The translations under genes were made by a program, and so were the position numbers. This document shows, one piece after another, positions 44,491 to 53,978 of a stretch of DNA of 64,000 nt. The notes under the pieces are model-generated. The model saw only the letters and a program-made list of their open reading frames with translations, was not told the DNA's origin and did not search any database. Source of the stretch: DATFVA01 sp963815785 (lineage in GTDB: Bacteria > Bacteroidota > Ignavibacteria > Ignavibacteriales > Ignavibacteriaceae); the NCBI GenBank assembly GCA_963815785.1, contig CAWFHZ010000011.1, positions 1-64,000 on the forward strand, given 5' to 3'. The stretch's first letter is position 1. Each line of letters begins with the position of its first letter.

Positions 44491-45490
44491 ATTTTTCTTC
44501 CGTTCCCTTTGTTAAATGAAAAATTGAAACTACTATGCTGTCTTTTTTAAGATACCTTGAAACAAGTTGTGCGGCCGAAATTGTTTCAGCCGGAGTTATA
44601 TCTTCCAGCCGGATAATGTTTTTTTCGCCGATATAAATTCCGTGTAAATAATTATTTGCTTCTGCTTCGTAATAATCAGAGCCAAGCTCCTTATAATTTT
44701 TATTATTTACCAATTCGGCTTTTGAAACATCATTAATAAGGTTGGATAATTTTTTATTTTTGAACAGAACCCCCCATGAAAAAGCAGGCAGAACAACATC
44801 AAGCTTAAGGGGATACTTATCGAAGTTTACAAGATATCTTTTTGCAATGTCTTCATCATAAATTGAATTCCTTGTCCTGATATCTGAAACATCCGACATA
44901 TTATAGAACATTAATGTTCCCCGTTTTATAGGAGGGACTCCGGTTTTTGTGAAAAATTTAACCTGGTGAAGTCTGATTGTCGCAGTCACATTTATTTCTG
45001 ATGAATCAGATAATTCATTTAATCTTTTAATAAGGTGAAAGTATTTGTCTTTCGTTCCCGTCGTCCAGTCGCAGTCCATCTGAATTTCTTTGAGTGGCTT
45101 CGAATGAAAATCTTTTATTTTGTAGGAAATTTTATTGAATATGTTTTCCGCAAGTTTGTTGATGAGTGTATCGTCTATATTTATCATTGTCCTGTTGGTA
45201 ATAAAGACAGCAGGAATAATCTCTATTCCGCCTGGTGACGATGAAGTAACACTGATTTCACTAACAGGAACAGCCTGTTTAACATTCGGATTCCAGTCCA
45301 CATCAAAAAACCTTACATACATTTTTCTGATGTTATTTTCTTTTATCCAATTGGTTTCATTTTCGTTTAATGTGAAATTGGTTTTCCAAAAATAAACCCC
45401 GCGAGAAATTTTATGCGATGAGGAATCTGAACATCCCAAAATTAGAATTAAAGTAATGTAGGCAAAAAGAAAAAAAATATTTTTGAACAA
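44447..45490 (-). CDS. Lipoprotein with probable TIM-barrel-like domain
   Basis: The 347-residue protein has a lipoprotein signal (lipobox LILGC, Cys20). The mature part has alternating strands and helices: GVYFWKTNFTLNENETNWIK, RKMYVRFFDVDWNP, LKEIQMDCDWT, GTLMFYNMSDV, LDVVLPAFSWGVLF and GIYIGEKNIIRL. This looks like a (beta/alpha)8 barrel of the glycoside-hydrolase-like kind, with an acidic QMDCDWT strand end, but I cannot name a family or confirm catalytic residues. It heads the operon with the two large paralogues and overlaps the first by 44 bp. A joint role in handling a surface glycan or glycoprotein is a guess. Confidence 0.65.
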   Translation of the reverse strand: MFKNIFFLFAYITLILILGCSDSSSHKISRGVYFWKTNFTLNENETNWIKENNIRKMYVRFFDVDWNPNVKQAVPVSEISVTSSSPGGIEIIPAVFITNRTMINIDDTLINKLAENIFNKISYKIKDFHSKPLKEIQMDCDWTTGTKDKYFHLIKRLNELSDSSEINVTATIRLHQVKFFTKTGVPPIKRGTLMFYNMSDVSDIRTRNSIYDEDIAKRYLVNFDKYPLKLDVVLPAFSWGVLFKNKKLSNLINDVSKAELVNNKNYKELGSDYYEAEANNYLHGIYIGEKNIIRLEDITPAETISAAQLVSRYLKKDSIVVSIFHLTKGTEEKYGKAVWKDITSPFN

Positions 45491-45726
45491 CCAAAAACTC
45501 CCCGGTGAAAAATATTCTGCAGTCTAATAATCTGACAAATTTTTATAGAAAATTAAATGTCTGAAAGAACCTTTAATTGAAGCTTTTTCAAATTAGATAA
45601 TTAGGAATGCATAAGCAAGAAAAAAGAATATTCCGATGGCTTTTACAACTAAAATAAATCTTCACTATCTTGCCCCTGTAAAATTTCTATTCTTGTTACG
45701 AGCAATTAAACCTTGGAGAACCGCCA

Positions 45727-47998
45727 ATGAAGAAATTTGAAACCGAAGTACATCTCAGCAGGGAAATGAAATTAATGGATGCTACACTAATCGGTGTTGG
45801 CGCAATGATTGGGGCAGGAATATTTGTTCTTACCGGTATCGCTGCCGGCGTTGCAGGACCCGGACTCATAATAACATTCGGTTTAAATGGGCTTGTAGCT
45901 TTGTTAACAGCCTTTTCTTATGCTGAACTCGGCTCCTGTTATCACGATGCCGGCGGGGGTTATCTGTGGGTTAAAGAGGGACTCCCAAAGTGGAATGGTT
46001 TTATATCTGGCTGGATGAGCTGGTTCGCACACGCGGTTGCCTGTAGTCTTTACGCTCTTGGTTTTAGTGCTTACTTCGAACTGGTGTTGCATGAGATGAA
46101 CATTGTTTTACCGCATTGGGGATTTTTATCTCCCCAAAAAATTCTTGCTGCCGGCATAGCTATACTTTTTGCGTATATAAATTTCAGGGGTGCCTCCGAA
46201 ACAGGAAAGATCGGGAACATAGTTACACTGGCAAAAATTGCAATTCTTGCTGTGTTCATAGGTTTTGGTATAAATCTTATTCTTCACCGTCCAGACTGGC
46301 AAGAAGCATTTTCACCATTTCTTCCTCACGGTTGGGGAGGAGTTTTTAAAGCAATGGGATTAACTTTTATAGCTTTTCAGGGATTTGAAGTTATCGCTCA
46401 ATGTTCAGAGGAAATTAAAAACCCTAAAAAAAATATTCCGCGGGCAGTATTTTTATCTCTCATTATCGTTGTTCCTATTTATCTTTTAGTGGCCAGTTAC
46501 TGCCCTGGGTGCAGTAAAACCAGAAGGAATGACTCCGTGGGATTATTTAGCTTTAAATAAAGAAACAGCACTTGTAGAGGTTGCAAAATCATTTTTCGTG
46601 GGCGGCGGAATTATGCTTCTTTTCGGCGGTTTGATTTCAACAATGTCTGCACTTAATGCTACTGTTTACTCATCCTCCCGTGTAGCATATGCGATGGGAA
46701 AGGACAGGAATTTTCCGGCATTTTTCAGTAAGGTGCATAAGAAAAATTTCACACCGCATTTGTCAATTCTGATTTCACTATTCATAGTTGTGATAATGGC
46801 AATATCTCTCCCGATAGAAGACGTTGCAAGTGCTGCAGATATTATGTTCCTTCTTTTATTTCTCCAGGTCAATATTACGTTAATCAGGCTGAGGAAAAAG
46901 CGTCCCGATCTTGATAGAGGATTTATCACACCATGGTTTCCATATCTCTCAATTTTGGGAATCTTTTTACTTTTATTTTTAGCCATTTACATGTTTAACT
47001 ACAGTCCTACTGCATGGATCGTTACTGCTGTCTGGGTTGGAATAGGTTTGTTCACTTACAAAACCTATGCATCAAAAAAAGAAATAGAACACGTTAAAAA
47101 AGTTAAATCACTTGAAAGACTTGAAAAGAAAGAATATAAAATCCTTGTGCCTCTCGCAAACAGAAATTCTGTTTCAAGTTTAACACATTTGGCAAAAGGA
47201 ATTGCATTAAAAAACAGCGCCGAAGTATTGTTCCTTCATGTAAATGAAATCAAAGAAGGCAGTCCTCTCGCAGTTGAAGCCAGTGACACAGCAGGGGCTA
47301 AACCTTTGTTTGAAACAGCGGAGAAGGTTATCGGGGAATCAGGAATAATTGCCCGACCCATTGTTACTGTATCTCACCGTATTTCGGAAGGGATTGTTCA
47401 AACGGCAGAAGAGGAGAACTGTAATTTCATAATTGTTGGAAGAGAAAAAAATCCGACATTTCTTGAGAGATTTTTCTCCTCAATTATTGACACCGTAATA
47501 CAGAGATTTCCTGGTGAGGTGGCTGTTCTGCATGGAACTTTTGAAAAAGAAAAAATTAAAACAATACTTATTCCGTTTAATATTGATATTCATGCTATGC
47601 TTGCCGCTGAAGTTGCCCCGGCTTTTACTGAATATTTTAATTGTAATTTAAAGCTGCTGCTGGTTTTTGAACCCGGAATGTCACAGATAGAAAAAGAAAA
47701 GCGTCAGGAAAAAGTAAAAGAACTTATAAATGAAAATATTATTTCAGCTGAGATAATAATTCTTCCTGATACTGATATTTTAACGGGAATTGTTGAAGAA
47801 TCTAGGAAGGCAGATATGATTATTATGGGTGGGAAAACCGGGGATTTCCTGGAACTGCTTTTCGGTCGGTCACTCGCACAGGAGATCACCGAACAATCTG
47901 CCTGCCCAGTACTCTGGGTAAAAGAATATGAAGAGAGAGAATCCTTCTGGAAGCTTTTATTAAAAAAACCAAAAGAAACCGGAGTTGAAAATGGATAA
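45727..47998 (+). pseudogene. APC-family amino acid permease with two UspA domains, broken by one frameshift
   Basis: The N-terminal part (45727-46500) is an APC permease (GVGAMIGAGIFVLTGIAAGV, SYAELGSCYHDAGGGYLWVK, AFQGFEVIAQCSEEIKNPKK). At 46501 one extra base (or loss of two) shifts the frame. The rest resumes at 46502 with ALGAVKPEGMTPWDYLALNK, six more membrane segments and two C-terminal UspA domains (from about residue 460). Joined, the protein would have 756 residues, a known permease-UspA fusion type for amino acid uptake. No other damage is visible, so this is either a sequencing error or a fresh mutation. The ribosome site GGAG lies before ATG 45727. The next gene overlaps its end by eight bases. 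Confidence 0.85.
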
Positions 47999-48638
47999 TT
48001 CTATTCAGGGACCTTTTTTTGATTTTGGGAAAGAAATAATAGGATACCTGCCCAATCTTCTTGGTGGGTTTTTATTGCTCGTCGTCGGCTGGTTTGCCGG
48101 ATGGCTGGTCAAAAGAATAATTGTTCAGTTGCTCGTTGCATTTAGATTGGAACGCCTTTTTACAAGGGTCCAATGGCGTCAGACATTGTCAAAAGCAGAT
48201 ATACGTTATGCGCTTTTCGGTTTTATCGGGAATATATTTTTCTTTGTAATCTTCCTGATATTTCTTTACACTGCTCTCGATGCAATGAAACTGACAGTGC
48301 TTTCAAGTCTGATTCAAAATGGTGTTTTGTTTATACCAAAACTAATAGTTGCATTAATCATTTTTGGACTGGGCTGGATAATTGCCGGCAGAGTTTCGGG
48401 ATCTGTATACATTGCTCTTGCAAAAGAGAATGTTCCCAATTATTCCCTTGTAGCCAGGTTTACAAGATTTGTAATACTGCTTTTCTTTTCTGCAATGGCA
48501 CTCGTAGAAATTGAAATTGCAGTGGAGATTGTAGTTATAGGTTTTACTACCATTATCGTTTCTTTGGCTTTGCTAGCAATCGTCTTAACAATAGTCGGAG
48601 GGAAATCATATATAAGTAAATTTTTTAATAATGTTTAA
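47991..48638 (+). CDS. Mechanosensitive-channel-related membrane protein (conserved TM helix repeat)
   Basis: The 215-residue protein has five or so hydrophobic helices with the repeated pattern of the conserved TM helix family related to small-conductance channels: YLPNLLGGFLLLVVGWFAGW with VKRII after it, and again LFIPKLIVALIIFGLGWIIA. It lacks the MscS beta domain, so channel function is uncertain. I chose ATG 47991 with GGAG upstream; it overlaps the end of the permease-UspA gene by eight bases, so the two are translationally coupled and may both serve osmotic or stress response. Confidence 0.8.
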   Translation: MDNSIQGPFFDFGKEIIGYLPNLLGGFLLLVVGWFAGWLVKRIIVQLLVAFRLERLFTRVQWRQTLSKADIRYALFGFIGNIFFFVIFLIFLYTALDAMKLTVLSSLIQNGVLFIPKLIVALIIFGLGWIIAGRVSGSVYIALAKENVPNYSLVARFTRFVILLFFSAMALVEIEIAVEIVVIGFTTIIVSLALLAIVLTIVGGKSYISKFFNNV

Positions 48639-48716
48639 CACTTAGTTACTGCCCTGAAACTAACTGACGTCAGACAGACAACAGGAAGATTCAGACTGAT
48701 ATATAAATCATTAAGG

Positions 48717-49136
48717 ATGAAAAATTATTTAAACATCATTCTGCTAATTGTTTTTATTTCTTCGTTTTTGTATTCACAGGAAGAAAAACCGGAAACCTTA
48801 AATGTTGTTACTCCTTCGTTTAATTCTCTGCAGAATCTTCAATACAAATTTGATGAGTTTGAATTTTACAGAGAGCTCAATTATATGAAATTCAAACTTC
48901 CCTCGATATCAGATTCAAACACAGTGTGGATGTGGACAAGACTTGCAATTTCAAACCCGGGTAATCAGGACGCTCAGCCGGGTAATTCACCCGGGGATTG
49001 GATTGAACCTCTTCATCAGCAGTTTTTAGAAGATTCAAAATTTAATCCGGTAAGATATGTTTTGGGAATGGCACAAACTGCTGCTGTGGGTTATCTCGCT
49101 TACCAGCATATAAAGAAGTATGGATTGTTTAAATAA
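48717..49136 (+). CDS. Small secreted protein of unknown function
   Basis: The 139-residue protein has a signal peptide (MKNYLNIILLIVFISSFLYS), then a polar region (TLNVVTPSFNSLQNLQYKFD, YMKFKLPSISDSNTVWMWTR). It ends with a weak hydrophobic helix (VLGMAQTAAVGYLAYQHI). I recognise no family. ATG 48717 directly follows AAGG, which is too close for a normal ribosome site. It lies 78 bp after the MscS-related gene and may share its transcript. Confidence 0.55.
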   Translation: MKNYLNIILLIVFISSFLYSQEEKPETLNVVTPSFNSLQNLQYKFDEFEFYRELNYMKFKLPSISDSNTVWMWTRLAISNPGNQDAQPGNSPGDWIEPLHQQFLEDSKFNPVRYVLGMAQTAAVGYLAYQHIKKYGLFK

Positions 49137-49235
49137 CTGAAAATTGAGCACTGAATTTTGAACATTTGCATTCAATGAAAAAACCACAAATAATTATCAA
49201 TGCTCAACTATCAATTTTCAATTAAAAAATATTTC

Positions 49236-50057
49236 TTATAATTCGCTCAGCCACTTCTGTGCAAAACTGCGACCTGCGTTCGTTGCTTCCTTCCCTGCAC
49301 GGTAACATAATTTCCAGAGAGAACTCTTGCTTTCATACTCCTGCTTCACAAACACTTCTCTGTTGTACTGGTTAGTTGCTGTCTGTGCAGAAAAATCAAC
49401 ATCTTTTGATGCATCAATAAATTTCTCCAGCCATTTTTTTATCAGTGGTTTGAGATTATTTTCAGGATATTCATTTTGCCATTCCGCAACTTTATTATTG
49501 TATTCAGCCATCTGTTGATCATACATTTGCTTGTACATATTTTCCATATCTTTGCTGAACATAGGGTTATCGGGATTATCTAATTCCTTTAACTGATCTT
49601 TATACATTTTGATACTTTCATCAAACATGCTCTGCTGATCCGCCGGCATTTTTGATTTTGTTTCCTCCATATTTTTTATGCCTTCTTCAATACTCTTTCT
49701 CTGTTCCTCTTTCATTTCATCCATTGTTTTTGGTTTATCCGGTGGAGTAGGTTTTTTGTTTTCCCTAAATTCTTTGTACTTACCTGCGAATTCTGGAGTT
49801 GAGGAATATTCTTTTACATATTGTGCAACTGATTCAACAATAGAGGTTCTTTCTCCAGCTGCTAGTCCTTTTAAAGTTTTCGGATTAGGAAAATAAAAAT
49901 TTGAATACGAACAATTACTCCAAATCATATCTTTTGCATCATTATCACTTAGCTGAAGCTGCTGCAGAATGTTTTTCATTTTGTCATCAACAATCTTTCC
50001 TGCAGTTAGCCCTAAAACCAGTACAAGTAAAGGAACAGCTATAAATATTTTTTTCAT
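49236..50057 (-). CDS. Exported helical protein of unknown function
   Basis: The 273-residue protein begins with a signal peptide or anchor (MKKIFIAVPLLVLVLGLTAG). The rest is highly charged and helical with many Met, Gln and Lys (TMDEMKEEQRKSIEEGIKNM, MENMYKQMYDQQMAEYNNKV) and ends SFAQKWLSEL. I do not recognise a family. I start it at ATG 50057 because the signal peptide begins there; an ATG 24 codons earlier adds a polar stretch. It is convergent with the gene at 48717, and AT-rich complementary stretches between them (near 49138 and 49200) might end both transcripts. Confidence 0.6.
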   Translation of the reverse strand: MKKIFIAVPLLVLVLGLTAGKIVDDKMKNILQQLQLSDNDAKDMIWSNCSYSNFYFPNPKTLKGLAAGERTSIVESVAQYVKEYSSTPEFAGKYKEFRENKKPTPPDKPKTMDEMKEEQRKSIEEGIKNMEETKSKMPADQQSMFDESIKMYKDQLKELDNPDNPMFSKDMENMYKQMYDQQMAEYNNKVAEWQNEYPENNLKPLIKKWLEKFIDASKDVDFSAQTATNQYNREVFVKQEYESKSSLWKLCYRAGKEATNAGRSFAQKWLSEL

Positions 50058-50259
50058 TGTTTTTTCTTTCTGATAAAAATGATAAGGAATGATTGAGGGG
50101 AAAATCATTAATTCGGGTGAAGTTATCAAGTGTTAGTTAAAATAAGAGTGAAAATTTATGTTGCGAATTCTAGCGGTTTTTAAGCTCCAATAAAATTTTT
50201 CTTGCTTTTGTGATATTATTATGATATCATTTCGATAGCAATTTTTGAAAGGTTAAAAA

Positions 50260-51132
50260 ATGCAAACTGTTTCAGAAAAAAAATCAGTTAAAATGAATGG
50301 GTTCATTGCGCTATTAATCATTCTAATTCTGCTTGTAATCGACGTCTTGTTTTTCATCGGCGGAGTACGGGCAAAGGATCCTTCATTCCTCTTTTATTTC
50401 TTTCCTTTAACTTTAATTATAATAATTGGATTAACCGGCTTAATTACTGTGCAGCCGAATGATTCACGCGTAATTATTTTCTTTGGTAATTATAGCGGAA
50501 CTGTAAGAGATTCTGGTTTCTGGTGGGTAAATCCTTTTACTATTAAAAGAAAAGTCACCTTAAGAATCAGAAACTTTAACAGCGATAAAATTAAAGTGAA
50601 TGATCTGCGCGGAAACCCGATTGAAATTGCAGCAGTAATTGTCTGGCGGGTTTTTGATACTTCCCGTGCTGTTTTTGATGTGGACAATTATGAAGAGTTC
50701 GTTGCCATTCAAAGCGAGACTGCAATACGTTCTCTTACATCAGAATATCCTTACGACGGTGATGACGATAAAGCCTCACTTAGAGGGAGTCCGCAGGAAG
50801 TTGCTGAAAATCTTCAGAAGCAGGTTCAGTCGCGACTTGAAATTGCCGGAGTTGAAGTTGTTGAAGCGCGTATAAGCCATCTTGCATATGCGCAGGAAAT
50901 AGCACAGGCAATGCTTCGCAGACAGCAGGCAGAAGCAATTGTTGCAGCAAGACAAAAAATTGTTGAAGGAGCAGTGGGAATGGTTGAAAGTGCCCTGCTT
51001 GCTCTAAGCGAGCAGAACATCGTTCAGCTTGATGAGGATAAAAAAGCAACAATGGTTAATAACTTAATGGTTGCTCTTGTTTCTGATAAAGAAGTATCCC
51101 CGGTTATAAACACAGGAACACTTTATCAATAA
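50260..51132 (+). CDS. SPFH/band 7 protein, two-helix type
   Basis: The 290-residue protein has two N-terminal membrane helices (residues 14-36 and 42-62), then an SPFH domain (VQPNDSRVIIFFGNYSGTVR, ETAIRSLTSEYPYDGDDD, VEVVEARISHLAYAQEIAQA) and a coiled tail with KIVEGAVGMVESALLAL. It is a second, distinct SPFH type compared with 16238-17101. The order SPFH, beta-rich protein, Arc-type DNA-binding protein is one I recall from other bacteria; its role is unknown, membrane stress being likely. A palindrome (ATGATATCAT, 50221-50230) lies 30 bp before the start, in promoter position. Confidence 0.88.
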   Translation: MQTVSEKKSVKMNGFIALLIILILLVIDVLFFIGGVRAKDPSFLFYFFPLTLIIIIGLTGLITVQPNDSRVIIFFGNYSGTVRDSGFWWVNPFTIKRKVTLRIRNFNSDKIKVNDLRGNPIEIAAVIVWRVFDTSRAVFDVDNYEEFVAIQSETAIRSLTSEYPYDGDDDKASLRGSPQEVAENLQKQVQSRLEIAGVEVVEARISHLAYAQEIAQAMLRRQQAEAIVAARQKIVEGAVGMVESALLALSEQNIVQLDEDKKATMVNNLMVALVSDKEVSPVINTGTLYQ

Positions 51133-51148
51133 AGTCAGGTAAAATCAG

Positions 51149-51658
51149 ATGATTAAAAGATTAACTCAGCTTTCCGGTAAGACGTTAAATCTTGTTCAGC
51201 CCTCTGTATGGAAAAATAATTATGAGATTAAATACGGAGACGAACTTATTGGAACTGTTTTACTTAAAGGGTTCGGTTTTCGTTTAATTGTAAAAATTCT
51301 TGAGGACGAATGGGAAATTTACCGACCTTCTTTCTGGAAATCTGAAATTTCAATAAAGGAAAAAGGGAGGGAAAATCCCTCTGCAACATATAAAAGAAAA
51401 TTGTTCAGCCGCGAGGGAATCGTTTCATTATCTATGGGACATAAATTAATAATTAAGCTGGGATTACTTAGGAGCGGATACGGCATTTATACAACGAACG
51501 GCAGCTGTCTTGCAAGTTTAAAAGATAAAATATCGCTTAAAGAAAAAACTGAAATAAATATTGATAGTAACTCTGAGTTATTGGATAAATATCCATGGGT
51601 TATTGTTCTTGCGTGGTATTTATCAAAACAGAGAAGGCGCTCAGCTGCCGCAGGTTAA
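51149..51658 (+). CDS. Beta-rich protein of the SPFH/Arc cassette, unknown function
   Basis: The 169-residue protein has alternating strand pattern (YEIKYGDELIGTVLLKGFGF, EWEIYRPSFWKSEISIKEKG), reminiscent of LURP/tubby-like sheets, and a last hydrophobic strand (YPWVIVLAWYLSK). No signal peptide is present. It lies 16 bp after the SPFH gene and 17 bp before the Arc-type gene, so it belongs to the same operon. The function is unknown; I could not name a family with certainty. Confidence 0.6.
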   Translation: MIKRLTQLSGKTLNLVQPSVWKNNYEIKYGDELIGTVLLKGFGFRLIVKILEDEWEIYRPSFWKSEISIKEKGRENPSATYKRKLFSREGIVSLSMGHKLIIKLGLLRSGYGIYTTNGSCLASLKDKISLKEKTEINIDSNSELLDKYPWVIVLAWYLSKQRRRSAAAG

Positions 51659-51675
51659 GAAATTATGGAATTGAT

Positions 51676-51870
51676 ATGGCAGAAAAGAAAAAGTTTTTAT
51701 TAAGAATCGATGGAAATCTTCATGCCGCCCTTGAAAAATGGGCGGCAGATGAATTAAGAAGTATCAATGCACAAATAGAATTTCTTTTAACTAATGCGAT
51801 TAAAAATGCAGGCAGACAAATACCATCAAAAACCGGGAACAATGATACCAATAATCCCAAACCGAATTAA
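51676..51870 (+). CDS. Arc-type ribbon-helix-helix DNA-binding protein
   Basis: The 64-residue protein has the Arc/MetJ ribbon-helix-helix pattern: KKKFLLRIDGNLHAALEKWA then ADELRSINAQIEFLLTNAIK. In this subgroup the residues FLLRID form the DNA-contacting strand. I start it at ATG 51676; an upstream in-frame ATG would run through the end of the previous gene. It is the third gene of the SPFH operon and probably its autoregulator. The stop is immediately adjacent to the stop of the convergent RNase gene, with no bases between. Confidence 0.8.
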   Translation: MAEKKKFLLRIDGNLHAALEKWAADELRSINAQIEFLLTNAIKNAGRQIPSKTGNNDTNNPKPN

Positions 51871-53268
51871 CTAAAATTCAAACACATCTCCTTTTTTAGG
51901 ATAGTTAACAGACGGATAACCCATACTTTCTATTTTCTCTTTTAATGGCAATGCCTGCTCTGCTTCACCGTGAACAAGAAAAATATTTTTAAGTTTATTG
52001 TTTGGGGAGAATTTAAGATAATCCAATAACCCTTTCTGATCAGCGTGCGCACTGAAGTAATCCATCTGTTTAATATTTGCTTTTACCTTATGCACATCGC
52101 CCAGTATGTTTACTTCCTGCGCACCATCCATAATTTTTCTTGCAAGAGTTTCCTGGGCAGCATATCCAACAAACAAAATCAGGTTATTCGGGTTTTCAAT
52201 ATTATTTTTTAAATGATGAAGAACCCTTCCGCCTTCGGCCATTCCTGAAGCAGAAATAATTATACACGAGCCTCTGAATTCATTAAGCTTTTTTGATTCC
52301 TCTACATCTCTTATATAAGTAAGCCTGTTAAAGCCGAACGGGTCTTCATGGTGTTCAATAAATACGCGGTATGTTTCCCTGTCGAAACATTCGGGATGTG
52401 TTCTGTAAACTTCAGTCGCGTTAACAGCAAGTGGGCTATCTACAAAAATAGGAATCGGGGGAATTCTGTTCTGGTCAAAAAGTTTATGCAGGATGTAAAC
52501 AAAAAGCTGCGTTCTGCCAACTGCAAATGCCGGAATAATTATTTTTCCTTTCCTCTCAAGAACTTCATTTACAACCTTCGCAACCTCTTCTTCAACCTCT
52601 CCCGTTACAGGATGTAGCCTGTTGCCGTAAGTGCTTTCCATAATCAGCACATCAAGTTCTGTTAAAATATTGGGATCACGTATTACGGGCATTTCGGGTC
52701 TGCCAATATCACCGCTGAAACCAAGCCGGGTATATTTTCCGTTTTCTCGTATTTCAATTAATAAACCTGCCGATCCGAGAATATGTCCCGCATCTCTCCA
52801 CGTTGCTTTAACTCCGGGAGCTACTTCAATTGTTTTATCATACTGGACGCCGATAAAACTATTCATTGCTTCTTCTACGTCCTCAATTGTATAAAGCGGT
52901 TCAAATAATTTTTTATTTTGTTTGCTTCTTCTTTTGTTTACAAATTTCAAATCTCTTTCCTGCAGGTAGGCAGAATCCCGCAGCATTATCTGGCAGAGAT
53001 CAACAGTTGCCGAGGTTGTGTAAATGTGCCCCTTAAATCCTTCTTTCACCAAATGGGGAATATTTCCGGTGTGATCAATATGTGCGTGTGATAAAAGCAT
53101 TACATCAATTTCTGCAGGATTGAACAAAAAGTTTTTATTAATCTCAAACGCTTCTTTTCTTCTTCCCTGGTACAATCCGCAATCCAGTAATATTTTTTTT
53201 CCGTTTACATTTAACAAATGCTGAGATCCGGTGACAGTCTGAGCTGCGCCGATAAATTGAATTTTCAA
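51871..53268 (-). CDS. Metallo-beta-lactamase/beta-CASP RNA hydrolase
   Basis: The 465-residue enzyme has the metallo-beta-lactamase motifs LLDCGLYQG, SHAHIDHTG (zinc ligands), DAGHILGS and GFSGDIGR, and the beta-CASP motifs IPAFAVGRTQ and ISASGMAEGGRVLHHL. The C-terminal FSAHADQKGLLDYL and FLVHGEAEQA complete it. This is the CPSF/Ysh1-like RNase family acting on RNA in the cytoplasm. The natural N-terminus KIQFIGAAQTVTGSQHLL follows TTG 53268, with AAGGTG six bases before it. A TTG 21 codons earlier is possible but has no ribosome site. It abuts the convergent Arc gene. Confidence 0.88.
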   Translation of the reverse strand: MKIQFIGAAQTVTGSQHLLNVNGKKILLDCGLYQGRRKEAFEINKNFLFNPAEIDVMLLSHAHIDHTGNIPHLVKEGFKGHIYTTSATVDLCQIMLRDSAYLQERDLKFVNKRRSKQNKKLFEPLYTIEDVEEAMNSFIGVQYDKTIEVAPGVKATWRDAGHILGSAGLLIEIRENGKYTRLGFSGDIGRPEMPVIRDPNILTELDVLIMESTYGNRLHPVTGEVEEEVAKVVNEVLERKGKIIIPAFAVGRTQLFVYILHKLFDQNRIPPIPIFVDSPLAVNATEVYRTHPECFDRETYRVFIEHHEDPFGFNRLTYIRDVEESKKLNEFRGSCIIISASGMAEGGRVLHHLKNNIENPNNLILFVGYAAQETLARKIMDGAQEVNILGDVHKVKANIKQMDYFSAHADQKGLLDYLKFSPNNKLKNIFLVHGEAEQALPLKEKIESMGYPSVNYPKKGDVFEF

Positions 53269-53425
53269 AATTTCACCTTGAGATTTGTTTATCAGAAAAT
53301 TTTGTTCATCAAAATAAATTAACTTTAGCAAAGAATCCTGATTTATTTAAAAAAATTAAAATAGTTAATACTATTTAAAATATTTCCCTTGTATACCCGT
53401 CTTAAATAATAAATGAAATCGGTGG

Positions 53426-53977
53426 ATGACGAAAGAACTCGTTTTAGAAAAAGTTGTTAAGCAGGAAAAGAGCAGGCTTCTAAGCTTTATCCGGAAACAT
53501 GTGGCTTCAAAAGAAGATGCAGAGGATATACTGCAGGATGTTCTCTTCAGTCTAGTAAGCGGGTTTGAAGAGATAGAATTTGTAGAAAGGATCTCTGCCT
53601 GGCTGATAAAAGTAGCAAAAAACAGAATTATTGATTCCTATAGAAAAAAGAAAACTGATACTTTTTCCGATGAAGTAATTATTAAAGAAGATGATGATTC
53701 GGGCGAAGCTTTATCACTTTCAGATATAATGCCCGATTTCAGCAAACTGCCTGATGAAATTTACTGGCAGAATCTTTTCTGGGAGGAAATAGAAATGGCG
53801 CTGGATGAATTGCCAGCCGAACAGAGAGATGTATTTGTTATGAATGAGTTCGACGGACTGAGTTTTAAGGAAATATCAAAAATTAAAAATGACCCGGTAA
53901 ATACCCTGCTTTCACGAAAAAGATACGCGGTTCTTTACTTAAGAAAGAAATTAAAAAATTTATATAAGGAGTTATAA
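53426..53977 (+). CDS. Extracytoplasmic-function-type sigma factor
   Basis: The 183-residue protein has sigma region 2 (FIRKHVASKEDAEDILQDVL, SAWLIKVAKNRIIDSYRKKK) and region 4 (ALDELPAEQRDVFVMNEFDG, LSFKEISKIKNDPVNTLLSR). No region 3 is present. It should direct polymerase to a stress or envelope regulon. A small two-helix membrane protein gene begins one base after its stop and may encode the anti-sigma factor or another partner. GGTGG directly touches ATG 53426, so the ribosome site is unusual. Confidence 0.85.
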   Translation: MTKELVLEKVVKQEKSRLLSFIRKHVASKEDAEDILQDVLFSLVSGFEEIEFVERISAWLIKVAKNRIIDSYRKKKTDTFSDEVIIKEDDDSGEALSLSDIMPDFSKLPDEIYWQNLFWEEIEMALDELPAEQRDVFVMNEFDGLSFKEISKIKNDPVNTLLSRKRYAVLYLRKKLKNLYKEL

Positions 53978-53978
53978 A

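Noticed and set aside
49138..49219. Complementary AT-rich stretches (TGAAAATTGAGCA and TGCTCAA...ATTTTCA) between convergent genes
   Set aside because: Pairing is interrupted by a 6-7 base insert and no T run follows, so I did not call a terminator.
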